The position numbers were made by a program, and so were the translations under genes. Positions 10,901 to 23,104 of a stretch of DNA of 64,000 nt are shown piece after piece. The notes beneath the pieces were generated by a model. The model was given only the letters and a program-made list of their open reading frames with translations. It ran no database searches and had not been told where the DNA came from. This DNA comes from Chlorella sorokiniana. Taxonomy: Eukaryota; Chlorophyta; Trebouxiophyceae; Chlorellales; Chlorellaceae. Position 1 is the stretch's first letter; each line of letters opens with the position of its first letter. The stretch spans positions 2,833,001-2,897,000 of the forward strand of contig CP084619.1 of assembly GCA_025917655.1 (NCBI GenBank). The letters run 5' to 3'.

Positions 10901-13456
10901 CTCCCATCTCACCCCAGCCACCCAGCCAGCTGCGCGCCCTGCCCCCCCAGCGCCCACCCGTGGCGATGATGATGCGCGAGGCCTGGTCCAGCCAGGCGCG
11001 GCAGGCCCAGAGGTAGGAGAACTTGGTGTCCTGGTCGGCGGGGGACCTCGCCCCGCGCACGCGCGGGGCGCCCGTCGGGCACCTGGAGGGGAGCGCGGGA
11101 GGGGAGTGAGGAGGGTGGAGGGGGTTCAGGGTTCATGGCCATGCCTGCTGCACGCACCCGCACGCCTGCTGGGCAGCGCCTGCTGGCCAGCATGGCGGTG
11201 AGGGTGCCAGGGCAGCTGCCAGCCCTGCCCCTCGCTTCCACCGCTCCCTCCCTCACACCAGCCCGCGCCCCCCCCGCAGCGGCTCACCGACAGCACGTTT
11301 GTGAAGCCCGCCTCCTCCAGCGCCAGCTTGTCCATCTCCCCCTCCACCACCACGATGTCGCCGTGGGTGACGGTGCCCCAGGAAACACGGGCTCCCGCCC
11401 CCGCCGCACCACATCATCCAGCCCAAACAGCACCTTCTCCGCTCCCTTCACCTGCGGCCAGTAACAGAGCGCAAGAAAATCAGAGGAGGGGAACGAACAA
11501 GGATGCCTGGCCGCGCTTGGTGGGCAAGGGCCGCACGGCCACCGCGGCGCCTGCCTGCCTTGCACGCGCAACAAGTGCTGGGGCCCGGCCTGTGCCTGCC
11601 GGCCCACCTGCCAGAACTTCTTCTCCGCCAGCGCACGGTACTTGATGTTCACCAGCTGGCCATCCCTGCGTGGACGCAAAGGGCATATGCACAGGCATAT
11701 GTGGCCGGGGGGGGAAAGCGCTGGGCCAGGCAACGCCGCCGGCCAGGCAAGACCAAACGCGGGAGCGCACGGCGACGGCCGCAGGCAGCGGACGCGCAAG
11801 CACCCGCATCCCTTGCCTGTAGTAAGGGAAGGCGATGGCCACGCTGCCGTCGGCCAGCGTCTCCTGCGCGACGCGGTTGCGCGCCAGGGTGGCGCCGCCA
11901 ATGCCGCGCGCCTCAAAGAAGGCCAGCACCTCGGGCGACAGCTCAGCATCAAAGCGGGAGCAGGCCGCTGCGGTGACTCCTCCTTGCGCTTGCGCATCGA
12001 CGTCACCGCAAAGCCTGCCCGGGGGCGGGAGATGGCAGGAGGGTGGGCAGCGAGGGCAGGAGGGTTGGAGCACATCGCTTGCCTGGGTGGCACACGACGC
12101 ACGCAGTGATACACGTGCGCAAGCAACAGCAGGGCCCCCACCCCCCACCTGAGGTGTTGGTGTACTGTCGGTACGCCTGGCTGGTGCCCTGCCTCGTGTC
12201 CACCTTGCCCGTCCAGCCGCACTTGGCGCGAAAGCAGTTCCACACCGCCGCCTCGCTGTCCTCCGCCACAGTCACGCTCAGGCTCTTCTCGCCTGCGCAC
12301 ACAGAAGTATGGGGGGCCGGCAGGCGGCGGGCTCAGTCAGCGCCAGCGTCGCGCAGCAGGTGCAAACGAGGCGATGTGCTGCACGCCTGCCTCACACATC
12401 AGCACGCAGGAGGTAGGCCGGGGCCGCTCGCACCCTTGCTGCCGCCCTGGCACTCTGGGCACAACAGGTGGTTGTAGGTGCCGGGCGAGTAGGCGGGCGG
12501 GCGGATGCGCCGCTCGTTCAGCAGATCCCGGATGGAAGCGCGCGGTGCCCCCCCCGCTGCCCCTGCCCCTGCTGCCCCTGCTGTCCCTGCTGCTGCCCCT
12601 GCTGCTGCCGCTCCCCAGCCGGGCGCCTCGTCCTGCTGGCCCTGAGGGCGCTGCTGGTACCGCTGCTCTGCTGCCGCCTGCTCAGCCTGCTTCCTGCGCA
12701 GCCACTCCGGCTTGTCCCAGCCCTGCTGCTGCCGCTCGTTGCGGGCGGCTGCGCATGCTGCTGCTCCCCTTGGTGCTGGGCGGCGGGCTCGGGTGGAGCA
12801 GCCTGCGCCGGCTGCTGCCCCGGGTCCGCCCGCGGCACACGCCCGAGCCGCCGATTGCAGCCGCCTGCCTGTCCGCCGCCAGCGCCGCCAGCGACTGCAG
12901 CGCGGCGGCACTGGCGCCGTGCTGCTTCAGCGCACCCTGGAGGTCGACGAGGGTGACGCCCGCCGCGTCCAGCAGCTGCTGCTGGCTCTGCACGCGCCAC
13001 AGGCCAGCCGGGTCGCCGCTTAGATGTGCCAGCAGCGGAGCCAGGCTGGTCTGCAGGCCCTGCCGCAGCTCCTTGCGCTCGACAAAGCCCCAGGTGGGCC
13101 GTGCCACCGCATCGATGGCCGCCTCCACAACAGCGGCCTCGTCAATGCTGCTGGCAGCGCTGCTGACGCCGCGGGTGCCGGGCCGGAGGCCGCTGCCGCT
13201 GCCGTTGCTGCTGGCGCTGCCGTTCTGTGCTGACGCCGCAATGCATGACACCCTGCGGCAGGAACCTGCAACGAACGGGGGCAAGGGCTTCCAGGGGTTG
13301 AGCTGCAGTTCGCCGCTGCCTGAAGAGCCGCATGCAGCAGCTATGCACGCAGCTGCTTGTGTTCAGTGCCAGCTCCTTGCCTGATGCTGCAGGCACTGCC
13401 AGCAGCAGCCGGCCCGCCACAGCCTGCTGCAGCAGCGCAAGTCCCCGCTGCCGCAT
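7933..13456 (-). CDS. organellar Twinkle-type DNA primase-helicase
   Basis: Homologue of plant Twinkle, which primes and unwinds organellar DNA. The transit-like start MRQRGLALLQQAVAGRLLL (76-base first exon, 13381-13456) is followed by a GC-AG intron to 13265. Then come an Ala/Gln-rich linker, a CHC2-type zinc ribbon (LLCPECQGG, later NCFRAKCGWTG), a TOPRIM primase core (VVEGEMDKLALEEAGF; ATDNDAPGDALAEEL), and a RecA/DnaB helicase domain with Walker A GVPNSGKSEW, a Walker-B-like LVIDPYNELDHQRP and VWFVAHPRQLREW. The stop follows EVGSWMDSL. Both primase and helicase halves are present, unlike animal Twinkle, whose primase centre has decayed. At least three one-base breaks sit in runs (9947-9950 inside Walker A, about 8374-8380, and one in the 12.7-12.9 kb linker). 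An in-frame ATG at 13624 could lengthen the presequence. One intron at about 9829 begins with a long TG repeat. Confidence 0.93.
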
Positions 13457-14407
13457 GCCAACGAAGAAGGCGTGAGGCACGGCTGGCCAAGGCAAGCCCT
13501 GCCGCCGATCCTGCCGCCACCCCTGCCCCTGCTGGGCAATGCGGCCAGCCGCTGCGCTGTGGCTCTGTGCGACGGTGTTGAGTCGGCAACTATAAGGTTT
13601 TGCCAACAGCATGGCACAGGCCAAGAGGCGCTAGAGAGTTGGCCGCCGTCGCAGGTCGGCCGAACAGGAGCGCGCGAAACTATTGAATGTGTGGTATATC
13701 GCTTGGGTATACACAAGACAGCCGCTGGGCACACTAGGCCCAGCCAGGCCGCACTCGGCAGCTGAGGGCAACCAAGCTGCTCTCCTTCAACAGTAGATGC
13801 CTTTAAAAAGACTACTGGAAGTGATAAGAGTGCATGCAACATGCCGCTTGGACGTTTGGGACGCCCCAAAGAACAGAGCCATGCCTTGGGCCAGGTCACC
13901 ATGCCGCTGTCGCCAGCGCCGCTGATTGGTGCAGGGGAATGTTCTCCTTTGGTCTTGTTGGGCGCCTCAGCCATCGCACGTAATGACAAAGAAAGTGGCC
14001 CAGGAAATTGCACAAGAAGCAACCTCGTGCCCCCCTGTTCCTCGGTCAAACCTGGCCTCGCAGTCCTGCTGCACATTGCTGCTCCAGCAAATCACAGATA
14101 TGTGGAGAACGTGCCTGCATTCTTGCTCTGCACACCCATCTGCAGTTTCACATTGGAAAACATGGACAGCATGGCCCTGCGACGGTGAAGGCCTTCTGCC
14201 GCGAGCTTATGTGGCGACAGTGAGGCGGCGGAATGCAAAAGCCGGCCAAGGCTCGGTGCTGCTGGCATCTGTACGTACCATTGGTCAATTCCATTGTTTG
14301 TCTGTACTCCCAAGCCGCGATCAGGTTCCCCTTTGTTTCATTCGTCGGTTCCGTTCCGTGACCCCCGCCTTGCCTCCTGATTCAATTGTAGTTAAGCGGG
14401 CACCAGG
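13457..14407. other. divergent promoter region, Twinkle / CCT1
   Basis: Two genes start in opposite directions with about 950 bases between them. Open frames present here have no recognisable domain and no flanking splice logic, so I treat it as regulatory and leader sequence. It is more A/T-rich than the flanking genes. Confidence 0.5.
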
Positions 14408-17400
14408 ATGTCGGGGGTGGCAGGACCCCAGCTGCAGCTGCACGGAGCGCGGCAAAGCGGCGCGGAGGTCCGTGAGCAGAACTCCCTGGCATGTGCGGCG
14501 GTGTCAAACATCCTGAAGACATCATTAGGGCCGGTGGGGCTCGATAAGGTGAGCCGCCAGCCTGCAAGGCTCCGCCCAGGCCATGAACCATCTTTGATCA
14601 CCTGCGGACGGGGCTGCCGCGCAGATGCTGGTGGATGACATCGGTGATGTCACCATCACCAACGACGGCGCCACCATTTTGAAGCTGCTGGAGGTGGAGC
14701 ACCCCGCCGCCAAGGTGTGCGGCGGCGGCGGCAGCACCAGCTCGGCGGCAAACCCGCCACCAGTGTGCGCTGGCCTGCTTGCACAGTTTCCCACGTTGCA
14801 AACCCTCCAGCCTACCTTGTCACTCGCCTTGTGCAGATCTTGGTGGAGCTGGCGGAGCTGCAGGACCAGGAGGTGGGTGACGGCACCACCTCCGTGGTCA
14901 TCGTGGCGGCGGAGCTGCTCAAGCGCGCCAACGAGCTGGTGCGCGCCAAGATCCACCCCACCTCCATCATCGCCGGCTACCGCCTGGCCATGCGCCAGGC
15001 CTGCAAGCACATCGAGGAGGCGCTGGCCATACCCACCTCCTCGCTGGGCGCCGACGCGCTGCTGGCGGCCGCCAAGACGGCCATGAGCAGCAAGATTGTG
15101 GGCGCCGACCCCGACTTCTTCGCGCGCATCGTGGTGGAGGCGGTGAGCGCGGTGCGCAGCGAGGACGAGGGCACGGGGCGCGTGCGCTACCCCGTCTCAG
15201 CCATCAACATCCTCAAGGCGCACGGCAAGAGCGCGCGGGAGAGCCGGCTGCTGGACGGCTACGCCCTCAACCTGGGCCGAGCGGCGCAGGTGAGGCTTTG
15301 TTTGAGGGGGGTGGTTGGAGGCGGGGGCAGGGTGCTGCCTGCCGAGGGTGGGGCAGGCCGTCGCTGCGCCATGGGCTGCTACTCCTTTTGGTCCACGCGC
15401 CCTGCCGCCAACACTGCTTCTTCATTGGAGGCAGCAGCTGGTCAGCGAAGAGGACGCCCTGCACGCCTGGCCGCCTTCACGGACCCCTGCGCCGCCATCC
15501 CTGCAGGGCATGCCCAAGAGCGTCAAGGGCGCGCGCATCGCGTGCCTGGACATGAACCTGCAGAAAGCACGCATGCTGTTTGGGGTGCAGGCAAGCGGGC
15601 GGCTCGCGCCAGCCCAGCGGCCGCGATGGGCCCGAGCGGGACTGGCCGCCGTGCAGCAGCCTGCCCTGCCTGCTGCTCCCTACTGGCTGGCAGCGCGTCG
15701 CTGTCACCCTGCCTGTCGCCCGTACCGCACGTGTACCGCAGGTGCTGGTGACGGACCCCAAGGAGCTGGAGCAGATCCGGCAGCGGGAGCTGGACATCAC
15801 GCGGGAGCGCATCCAGAGGATCATCGACGCGGGTGCGGAACGCGGGGGCGGGGTGGAAGGGCACGTGCCCGCTCTGCACGGCGGCACGGGCTTGCCGGCT
15901 GTGTGGGTGGGTGGGTGGGGGGGGGGCCGGTGCGCAGCGTGCGCAGCGTATCGAGGCTGCGACAACCTCGTCTCAGCTTTGCGGGCCGCCGCCCCCGCCC
16001 TGCTGTGCCCTCAACTGCTCCAGGCGCCAACGTGGTGCTGACCACCAAGGGCATCGACGACGCAGCGCTCAAGTACTTTGTGGAGGCGGGGGCCATCGCC
16101 TGCCGCCGCGTGCCCAGGACCGACCTGCGGTGGGCGGGGGAGGGGGTGTGGAGGCCGAGCGCGGACGGCTGCTGCGCTTGCTTGCTGTGCTGGACTGCAG
16201 CAGCAGGGTGGGCCGCCCCGCACCTGGATTGCGCGCCGATCGAGGTTGGCCTCTCGCGCGTGTCCCTGGTCATGTCTGTGCTGGCCATCATCCGCTGCGC
16301 TGCTGCTGCGTGCCCTCCGCCGCCACAGGCGCGTGGCCAAGGCAACGGGCGCCTCCATCGTGATGACGCTGGCCGACATGGACGGCAACGAGAGCTTTGA
16401 CGCCTCCAGCCTGGGCTCTGCCGAGGAGGTGGTGGAGGAGAGCGTGGGCGACAACGACATGCTCATGATCCGGGGCCGCGCAACACGCGGGCGGTCACGG
16501 GTGAGCTGCGCGGCGCTTGCTGCAGTGGTGACCACCCCTTCGCACAGCGGGCGGCAGGGCCACGGCTGCCGTGCGCCCGCCCCTTGCTCCCCAGCCCCCA
16601 CCCCCGCCCCCGCCGCCGTGCCGCCCCCTGCCGCCAGTGCTGCTGCGCGGCGCCAACGACTACCTGCTGGACGAGATGGACCGCTCCCTGCACGACGCCT
16701 TCTGCATCGTCAAGCGCGTGCTGGAGAGCGGCAGCGTGGTGCCCGGTGAGCTGCCGCACGCTGCCTGCCAGGCTGGAGGGGTGGGGATTGGCGGGCAGCC
16801 TTGGTTGAAGCCTGTCGGGGGCGGCAGCCTGGTGTGCCCCGCCTGCGCGCATGCTTCAAGGGCCGCCCCCTGCGCCCGACCGCAGGCGGCGGCGCTGTGG
16901 AGGCAGCCCTCAACGTGCACCTGGAGAGCTTTGCTACCACGCTGGGCAGCCGCGAGCAGCTGGCCATCGCTGAGTTTGCAGACGCGCTGCTGGTGGGGCC
17001 GGCCGCCGCCGACACTGCCTACGCTTTAGTTGCCGCCCTGCTGGCACAGGCTGCAGAGCAGCGCCACCGGGCCTGCCACGGCCCGGGCCTGGGTGCCAGG
17101 CTAGGCACGCGGAGTGGAGAGCCCACACCCCAGGCTGGCCCCGCCCACACTGCCTCCCATGCTGCCCCCCCCCCCCCCTTCTTCCCCCAGGTCATCCCCA
17201 AGACGCTGGCGGTCAACGCGGCCAAGGACGCGACGGAGCTGGTGGCCCAGCTGCGCGCCTACCACTACACCGCGCAGAACGACGAGGGGAAGAAGGAGCT
17301 GGCGCGGGTGGGGCCGCTGCCGCCCACGCGCCGACAAGCTATGCCTGGGCGCTGCCTTGCCGGCGCCCGCGTGGTGCCCTGGCTGCGGTGAGCCGCCACT

Positions 17401-17660
17401 GCCCCTGCTCACGGCTGCCCCTGCCCCCCTCCTTGCGCCGCCAGACGGGGCTGGACCTGGTCAACGGCGCCATCCGGGACAACGTGGCGGCGGGCGTGCT
17501 GGAGCCGGCGCTCAGCAAGACAAAGATCATCCAGTTTGCCACCGAGGCCGCCATCACCATCCTGCGCATCGACGACCTCATACGCCTGGAGCCCGAGGCG
17601 GACGAGGGCGGCGAGGAGCAGCGCAGGCAGCGCAGGCCGCCAGCGCGCGGCGTGCCGTGA
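14408..17660 (+). CDS. CCT1: T-complex protein 1 subunit alpha (CCT1 chaperonin)
   Basis: One of the eight subunits of the cytosolic CCT/TRiC chaperonin that folds actin, tubulin and other clients. Eleven exons: 14408-14548, 14625-14714, 14837-15289, 15507-15590, 15742-15832, 16024-16129, 16329-16500, 16638-16745, 16886-16992, 17191-17307, 17445-17660. ATP-site motifs are intact: [44 protein letters not shown], and later [16 protein letters not shown]. Subunit identity rests on the alpha-type lines [24 protein letters not shown] and [18 protein letters not shown]. Intron 15591-15741 is GC-AG. One base is missing near the CC at 16476-16477, just before [12 protein letters not shown]. The C-terminus is longer and more arginine-rich than in most eukaryotes (ends [12 protein letters not shown]). 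Confidence 0.96.
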
Positions 17661-17665
17661 CCCTT

Positions 17666-17670
17666 TGTAA
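17666..17670 (+). terminator. TGTAA next to the CCT1 stop
   Basis: TGTAA begins six bases after the stop codon. That is very close for a poly(A) signal, so either the 3' UTR is extremely short or another signal is used. Confidence 0.3.
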
Positions 17671-17856
17671 GCGCATGCTCACAGCTGCAGCTGACAGGCA
17701 GTCCAAGGGTGGCAAGGGCTGACAGAGTGTGCAGGGAGGGCAGATGTCGTGGAGGGTTGTGAAGGGGCACCTGCACGGTCGCAGCATCCGCAGCGCAGGC
17801 TCATCGCTGCAGCTGTGCCCTCGACTTTGGGGCCTGCATGCCGTGTAGCAACCTGA

Positions 17857-17861
17857 TTACA
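17857..17861 (-). terminator. TGTAA poly(A) signal of the CBP80 gene
   Basis: TTACA on the plus strand, which is TGTAA on the minus strand, about 42 bases past the CBP80 stop. Position and motif fit the algal signal. Confidence 0.5.
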
Positions 17862-17902
17862 ACCAGGCAACAGGCCAGCAGACGAGCGAGCGTGCTGCTG
17901 CC

Positions 17903-20900
17903 TCACAGGCACAGCTGCTCCTCCACAGCCGCCCGCAGCTGGTCGGGCACGCCCTCAGCCCCCAGCACCTCCACCCGTATGCGCTGCGCGATGGCGGCGC
18001 ACTGCACGTTGTAGCGGCGCACAAACGACTTGAGGGCCGCCAGCATGAAGTCCTGCAGCGCCGTGGCCTCGTCGGTGTCTGTGTGTGGGGGGTGAGGTGG
18101 GGGTGGGGAGGTTGTAGAAGCGCGAGTGAAGGAGTGCTTGCAGCAGCCGAGCGTGGACCTGCGCCTCGCGGCTTTGCCAGCCGGAGGGCAGCGAGAGCAA
18201 GGGCCTGGCCGCTCGCTGGTGCAGCGCAAGCGGCAAGGCGTGGGGGAGGCAGGCGGCAGCAGGCGGTGGCTCACCCGACTGCATGGCGTCCCCCGCCGCC
18301 GTGCCGCTCCCGAGGACAGCACGCTCACGAAGCAGGAGAGCACCTGCAGGATGGTGCCCTCCTGCTGCTGCCGCGTCTCCTCCACGTAGGCGCGCTTCTC
18401 CTGTGATGGGTGGTGTGTGTGGGGGGTGGGTGGGGGCGCCTGCCATGCTGGCAGCGCGCACGCGCGGACTCCGTTGCGCAGGCAGCAGCAGGCAATCCCG
18501 CACCAGCCGCTGCCCAACAGCAGGGCCCCCTGCCCCTGGCTCTTGTCCCCCTGCCCACCTCCAGCGCCGCCAACGCCTCGTCTAGGTGTGCCGCCGCATC
18601 CGCCGCCATCTGCCCCGCCGCCATCAGCGCATCCACCTGCGCCTGCAGCGCCGCCACGGCGGCCTCCCCTCCCGCCAGGTCCTCCCGTGCATCCTGCCAG
18701 AGAGAAGGAGGTTGCGGGGGGGTGCAGGACGAAACGGCACGCTGTCGGCAGCAGCACGGACGGGGAACAGGCGGCCAGGCGCCTCTTGATGGCTCCGCAC
18801 CCCGCCCTGGGGCAGGGCTTCAGCCAAGAGGTGGGACAGCCAGGACCCCAAAGGTTGCCCGGCAGCCTCCCCTCTGCCCTCAAACACACACAACAGGTGC
18901 GGGCGCAGTAGAGGGAGGGGGAGGTCCCTGGCTCGCCTGCACTCGCGCCACGGTCTTGTTCACCGCGTTGTACAGCACCTCCCAGGCCGCGCCGCTCAGC
19001 GACTCGTCCCCAGGGCCGTCACGCCCTCGCTGGCAAACACCCAGCCCACGATGGCCCGGGCCGACACCAGGCGCAGCGTCATCAGCTTGTCCACCGCCAT
19101 GGCGGCGCGCTGCGGCCAGGCGTGCCACACCGAGGCCGCCATGCCCACCAGCGCCGCCTCGCCCTGCGCGGACAGCCACAAACGACACAGGCTGAGGGGG
19201 CGGCAGCGGGGGAGAAGCTCCCAGGGCCCCCACATCGCTGTTGCCCCCCCCCCCCCCCCGTCTGCCGGCTGACGCCGGGCGAGCGCGGGGGGCCCACCTC
19301 CTCGCCGACCGCGTCCACTGCGTTCTTGAGTGGCCCGTAGTAGCGCTCCACTGCCGTGACCATGTGCGTGTAGGACTTGGCCCCGGCCACCAGCAGGCAG
19401 CGCGCCATGCAGCGCAGCACGCCCAGCACGCCGCCCAGCCGCTCAGTCAGGCCCTGTGTGGGTGGTGGGGGCGGGTGGGGTGGGGGCAAGTACCGAGGTC
19501 CTTGTGTCCTGTTGAATCAAAGAGTGAGCTGGGAGGATGCGGCGCTGGGCCGGCCACCGGGGCTGGAGCTGGGTGCACCGCCCAGCCGCCCTCGCCGCCG
19601 CTCCGCCCCGCCCCATGCCCTTGGCAGCAGCAGCAGCGCGCCCGCCGCCCCCCCCCCCCCGCACACACACCTGCTGCACTACCCAGGCATCCAGCTCCTC
19701 GGGCAACGCCTTGCCCCGCACCACCGCCAGCATGGCCGCCGCCGCCGCGCCCTCGGGGTCGGCCGCGGCGGCGTCGGCGTCATCTGGGGGGGCAGCGCCG
19801 CCACCTCGGGCTTGGGCGGCAGCAGGGCCCTGAAGTCCTCTGGCAGCACGCTGTGGATGCGCTCCCAGTAGGACAGGCGCACCAGCCGGTTGAGCACGGC
19901 CACGCAGAAGCGGCTGCACACGCGGCGGGCGGACGGGGGCGCGGGGAGGGGTGAGGGAGGGCAGCTGCGCAGCTGGGCGGACGATGGCGACGGCGCGTCG
20001 AGGCCCGCAGGGAGCCGCTGGCGCTGCTGCTGACCCCTGCTGCAGGCGTACAATCTGCCGCACTCTCATGTTGGGCAGCAGCCCCGCCTCCCCTTCTCCC
20101 CCAAAACACCCCCCCTCCCCCTCGCACAGGCGCTCCTCACCGCTGCCCGTCGTACGGCGGTGCCGCCAGCACGTGGGCCCACTTGGCCCAGGGCCACACG
20201 TACTCGTAGTTGCTGAGGTGGTAGGCCAGCCACTCGGCCAGGCGCAGGCGCAGGTGCGGGTCCAGCACGTTCATGCGCGCAAACGACTCCCTGCGGGGCG
20301 GCGGCGCATGGCGAGGGCAGGTGAGGGGGAGCGGGCAGCGCAGCCTGGGCGCACGCAGGGGCGCCCACAGCCAAGCGACGGCGGCAGCCGCCGGGCGCTG
20401 CTCGTGGGCGGGCGAGGGCCTCCAGAGAGCGCCGGCCCCGCAGGCAGCGCGCTGCGCGGGCGCGCGGCTCGCCTGACGCAGGCGCTCATGGCGCGAGGGA
20501 AGAGCTTGGACAGCTTGCAGAGGTCCACCATGAGCGTTGCGTACATGAGGGGCTTGAAGGCGGGCGCGGCAGGCGCAGCATCTGCCCAAACAGCACCTCG
20601 CACAGCAGCGGCTCGTACTGGAAGGGCAGGGGCAGGCCTGGGGGGGGCATGCCCCGGGGGGGGCAACCTCAGCGTGGGCCCGGGGGAGCACACGGGCTCG
20701 ACGGGGTGGCAGGCGGCGCTGGGTGGGGCGCAGGCGGGGCTGGAGGGCATTCCCCGCTCAACCCCCCTCACCCCCGCCAGCCGCTTGGCGCACTCCACGC
20801 GGTCGGCCTCAAACGCGGCCACCGTGTCCAGCACATACTCCTCGGCCACCAGCCGCTCCATGGGGGCGGTCGCCCTGGGGGCCGCGGAGTGGAGGCGGGG

Positions 20901-22772
20901 GAGGGGCGGTGGCGCGGGGACTGCCACGGAGCAGCATGCTGCCACGGATGGGCGAGCGCATGCCCCGCGGCCCCGGCCCTGGAAGGCATGGCCAGCGCCC
21001 GGCTGCGGCAGGGCCGCCGCGGCGGCAAGACCGCCCCCTGCCCCCTGCCCCACCTGCGTGTGCTGCTTCTCCAAAAAGTGGATGATGCCGCGCGGCGGAA
21101 GGCCTCCAGCAGCAGCGCCCCCGCCAGCTCCGGCCCCGCACCCTCAGGCAGCGCCAGCGGCGGAGCGGCCGGCGCAGACACGGGCGGCAGGTCGGAGGCT
21201 GCCGCCGCCGCCAGCGCCGCCTCGTAGGGGGCGTGCAGGCGCGGCACGCTCTCCAGCTGCCAGCGCTGCGCCGCCGCCATCTCCCGCACCGCCGCCACCA
21301 CCTCCCCCAGGAAGGAGGCGCCGCCGTTGTCGCTCCTGCGGGCGGCGGCGCGCAGAGGCAGCGGCAGCGCTCAACAACGGCGCAGCAGCCAGGCAGCAAG
21401 CGCGACGGCACGGCCGCTCCTTGCGGCAGCACACCGCTGCCGGTGCTGCGATGCGCTCGCTTGCCGACGCTTCGCCGATCGCTTGGCATGGGCGAGGCGC
21501 AGGCGTGCAGCACGCCCGGGCGCAGCCGCGGCAGGCGCAGCCCCCAGCTCAGTGCCCTCACTCGGCCAGCTGGTCGTCGGGCTTGATGGCGGCGGCAAAG
21601 GGCGCAGCGAGGGCTGGGTGGCGCGGGGCGCGCCGCCATGTACGCCTCCACCGCCTCCAGCAGCGCCGCCACCTCCTCCGCCGCCGAATCCGCCAGCTCT
21701 GGGCCGCCCCAGGGCAGCGCCATCAGCGCCGCATACACCAAGTGGTCGGCGTAGGGCTGCCAGCTGCGGCCGTCGTCCCCGTCGGGGCCTGGGCGGTGGA
21801 GGGCGGGGACCAGCGGTGGCGGTTGCTCACACAGCCAGGCCTGCCAGCAGGGCTCACGAGGATGCCCGGAAGCGGGCGCAAGCAGGGCGGGCTGCAGGGC
21901 AGCGCTACGGAGCACAAGCAACACCCCTGGCCCGGCGCAGCGGCACACTCACTGGCCTGCGCCATGCCCAGCGCGGCGTCGACCAGCGACCGCAGCGCGG
22001 CCAGCACGGACGCGGCGTGCACAGCGTTGGCGGGCACCAGCGCGGCGGCAAAGCGCAGCAGCAGGCGAGCGCGGCGCACGTCGCCGCCGGGCTGCAGGCA
22101 CAGGCTGGCCTCCGCGCCGATGCGCTGCACCAGGCCAGCCACCAGCTGCGGCTCGTCGACGTTGAGCAGGCCTGTGCGAGTGTGTGTGTGCATGTGTGTG
22201 ATTGAGGGGGAGGGGCACCAGGAGGGCGGGGTGCAGGGCGGGGGCCGACACCGAGGCGGCCGCGGCCTGCTGGCATGCAGGGGCTGAGCACGCACGTGTT
22301 GAACCTCATAAGCGGGAGGGGCACCCTGAAGCGCTGGCTGCAGCGGCGGCGGCCCACCCGTAAGCAGGGCGTACACGGGAGCCTTGGTGGACAGCTGCAC
22401 AGCGCAGTCCAGCAGCAGGCCGTGCACGAGCACCGGGTTGGACCGCCCCTCGCGGCGCAGCTGCCGCACCAACCCAGTCACCGCATCGTCATCCAGGTCA
22501 ATGGACCCACCCTGTTGGAGGCAGGAGGGGAAGCGACAGCGCTGGGCTGCGTAGGCAGCAGTCGCGTGATGGGGTGGCGGCGGCGGCTGCTTCTGACGCC
22601 ATCGCCGCTTCGGGGCGATGCGCCAGTAAGCATTCACCTTGCTGGGATCACCAATATAGATGAGGCTGGACAGCAGCAGCTTGGCGGGGTCCACGGGCTG
22701 CTCCTCCTCTCTGCGACGCTTGTAGCCGCCCCTGCCTTGCCCTCCACCGCCGTGACGGCGATAATCACCCAT
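17903..22772 (-). CDS. CBP80: nuclear cap-binding protein subunit 1 (CBP80)
   Basis: Large MIF4G-repeat subunit of the nuclear cap-binding complex, which with CBP20 binds the m7G cap and links transcription, splicing and export. The start MGDYRRHGGGGQGRGGYKRR is basic and nuclear-localisation-like. Family landmarks in order: LNVDEPQLVAGLVQRIG, ADHLVYAALMALPWGG (plants: DFYVICILSSLPWGG), RWQLESVPRLHAPYEA, RLVAEEYVLDTV, PPFKPLMYATLMVDLCKL, RLAEWLAYHLSNYEYVWPW, LVRLSYWERIHSVLPEDF, GAKSYTHMVTAVERYYGPL, MAVDKLMTLRLVSARAIV and a C-terminal helix ending AAVEEQLCL. It has many short introns, several ending in CA-rich tracts (near 18075, 18410 and 22180). One base is missing in the C run 19008-19011. 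The central MIF4G part and the C-terminal domain are both present, so it appears full length. Confidence 0.93.
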
Positions 22773-23104
22773 TTAGTGTACAATCTAGCACTCTGATTCC
22801 CTCACAACGCTTGCCGGTTGAAAGGATGAGAGCTGCGGACCGGAGACAGAGGCGCTGAGGCGTGCGTGATCGTACCCAACTATCTAATGTAATATAAATA
22901 GAAAGATGGTGCAAGTCAAAGGTAGGGGCTCAGCCCATGCTGTGCCCGGCTCGCAGAGGCGGCGCACACGACGGAGCTTCCCGTGTTTGGATTGCTGTGT
23001 GTATGCAGCATCATATCATACAAATTGATACTGATAGCAGTGTCGAAATTCAGCAACAAAGCAACAAAAGGGAGGGCCGTAAACACATGAGCGTTCGGGC
23101 GTGC
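22773..23104. other. spacer between CBP80 start and monooxygenase 3' end
   Basis: The upstream monooxygenase ends at 23105 and CBP80 starts at 22772, both on the minus strand. About 330 bases should contain the monooxygenase 3' UTR and the CBP80 promoter. A notable AT-rich stretch lies near 22885-22920. Confidence 0.5.

Noticed and set aside
13363-14076. A 237-codon minus-strand open frame upstream of Twinkle
   Set aside because: No motif, no splice support, and it overlaps the transit-peptide exon in another frame.
19244-19259. Run of 16 C
   Set aside because: Located in a CBP80 intron near a splice site; a simple homopolymer with no further structure, and its length may be unreliable.
19951-22287. 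A 778-codon plus-strand open frame
   Set aside because: It runs antisense to the CBP80 gene and has the Arg/Ala/Pro composition of a GC-rich shadow frame with no domain.
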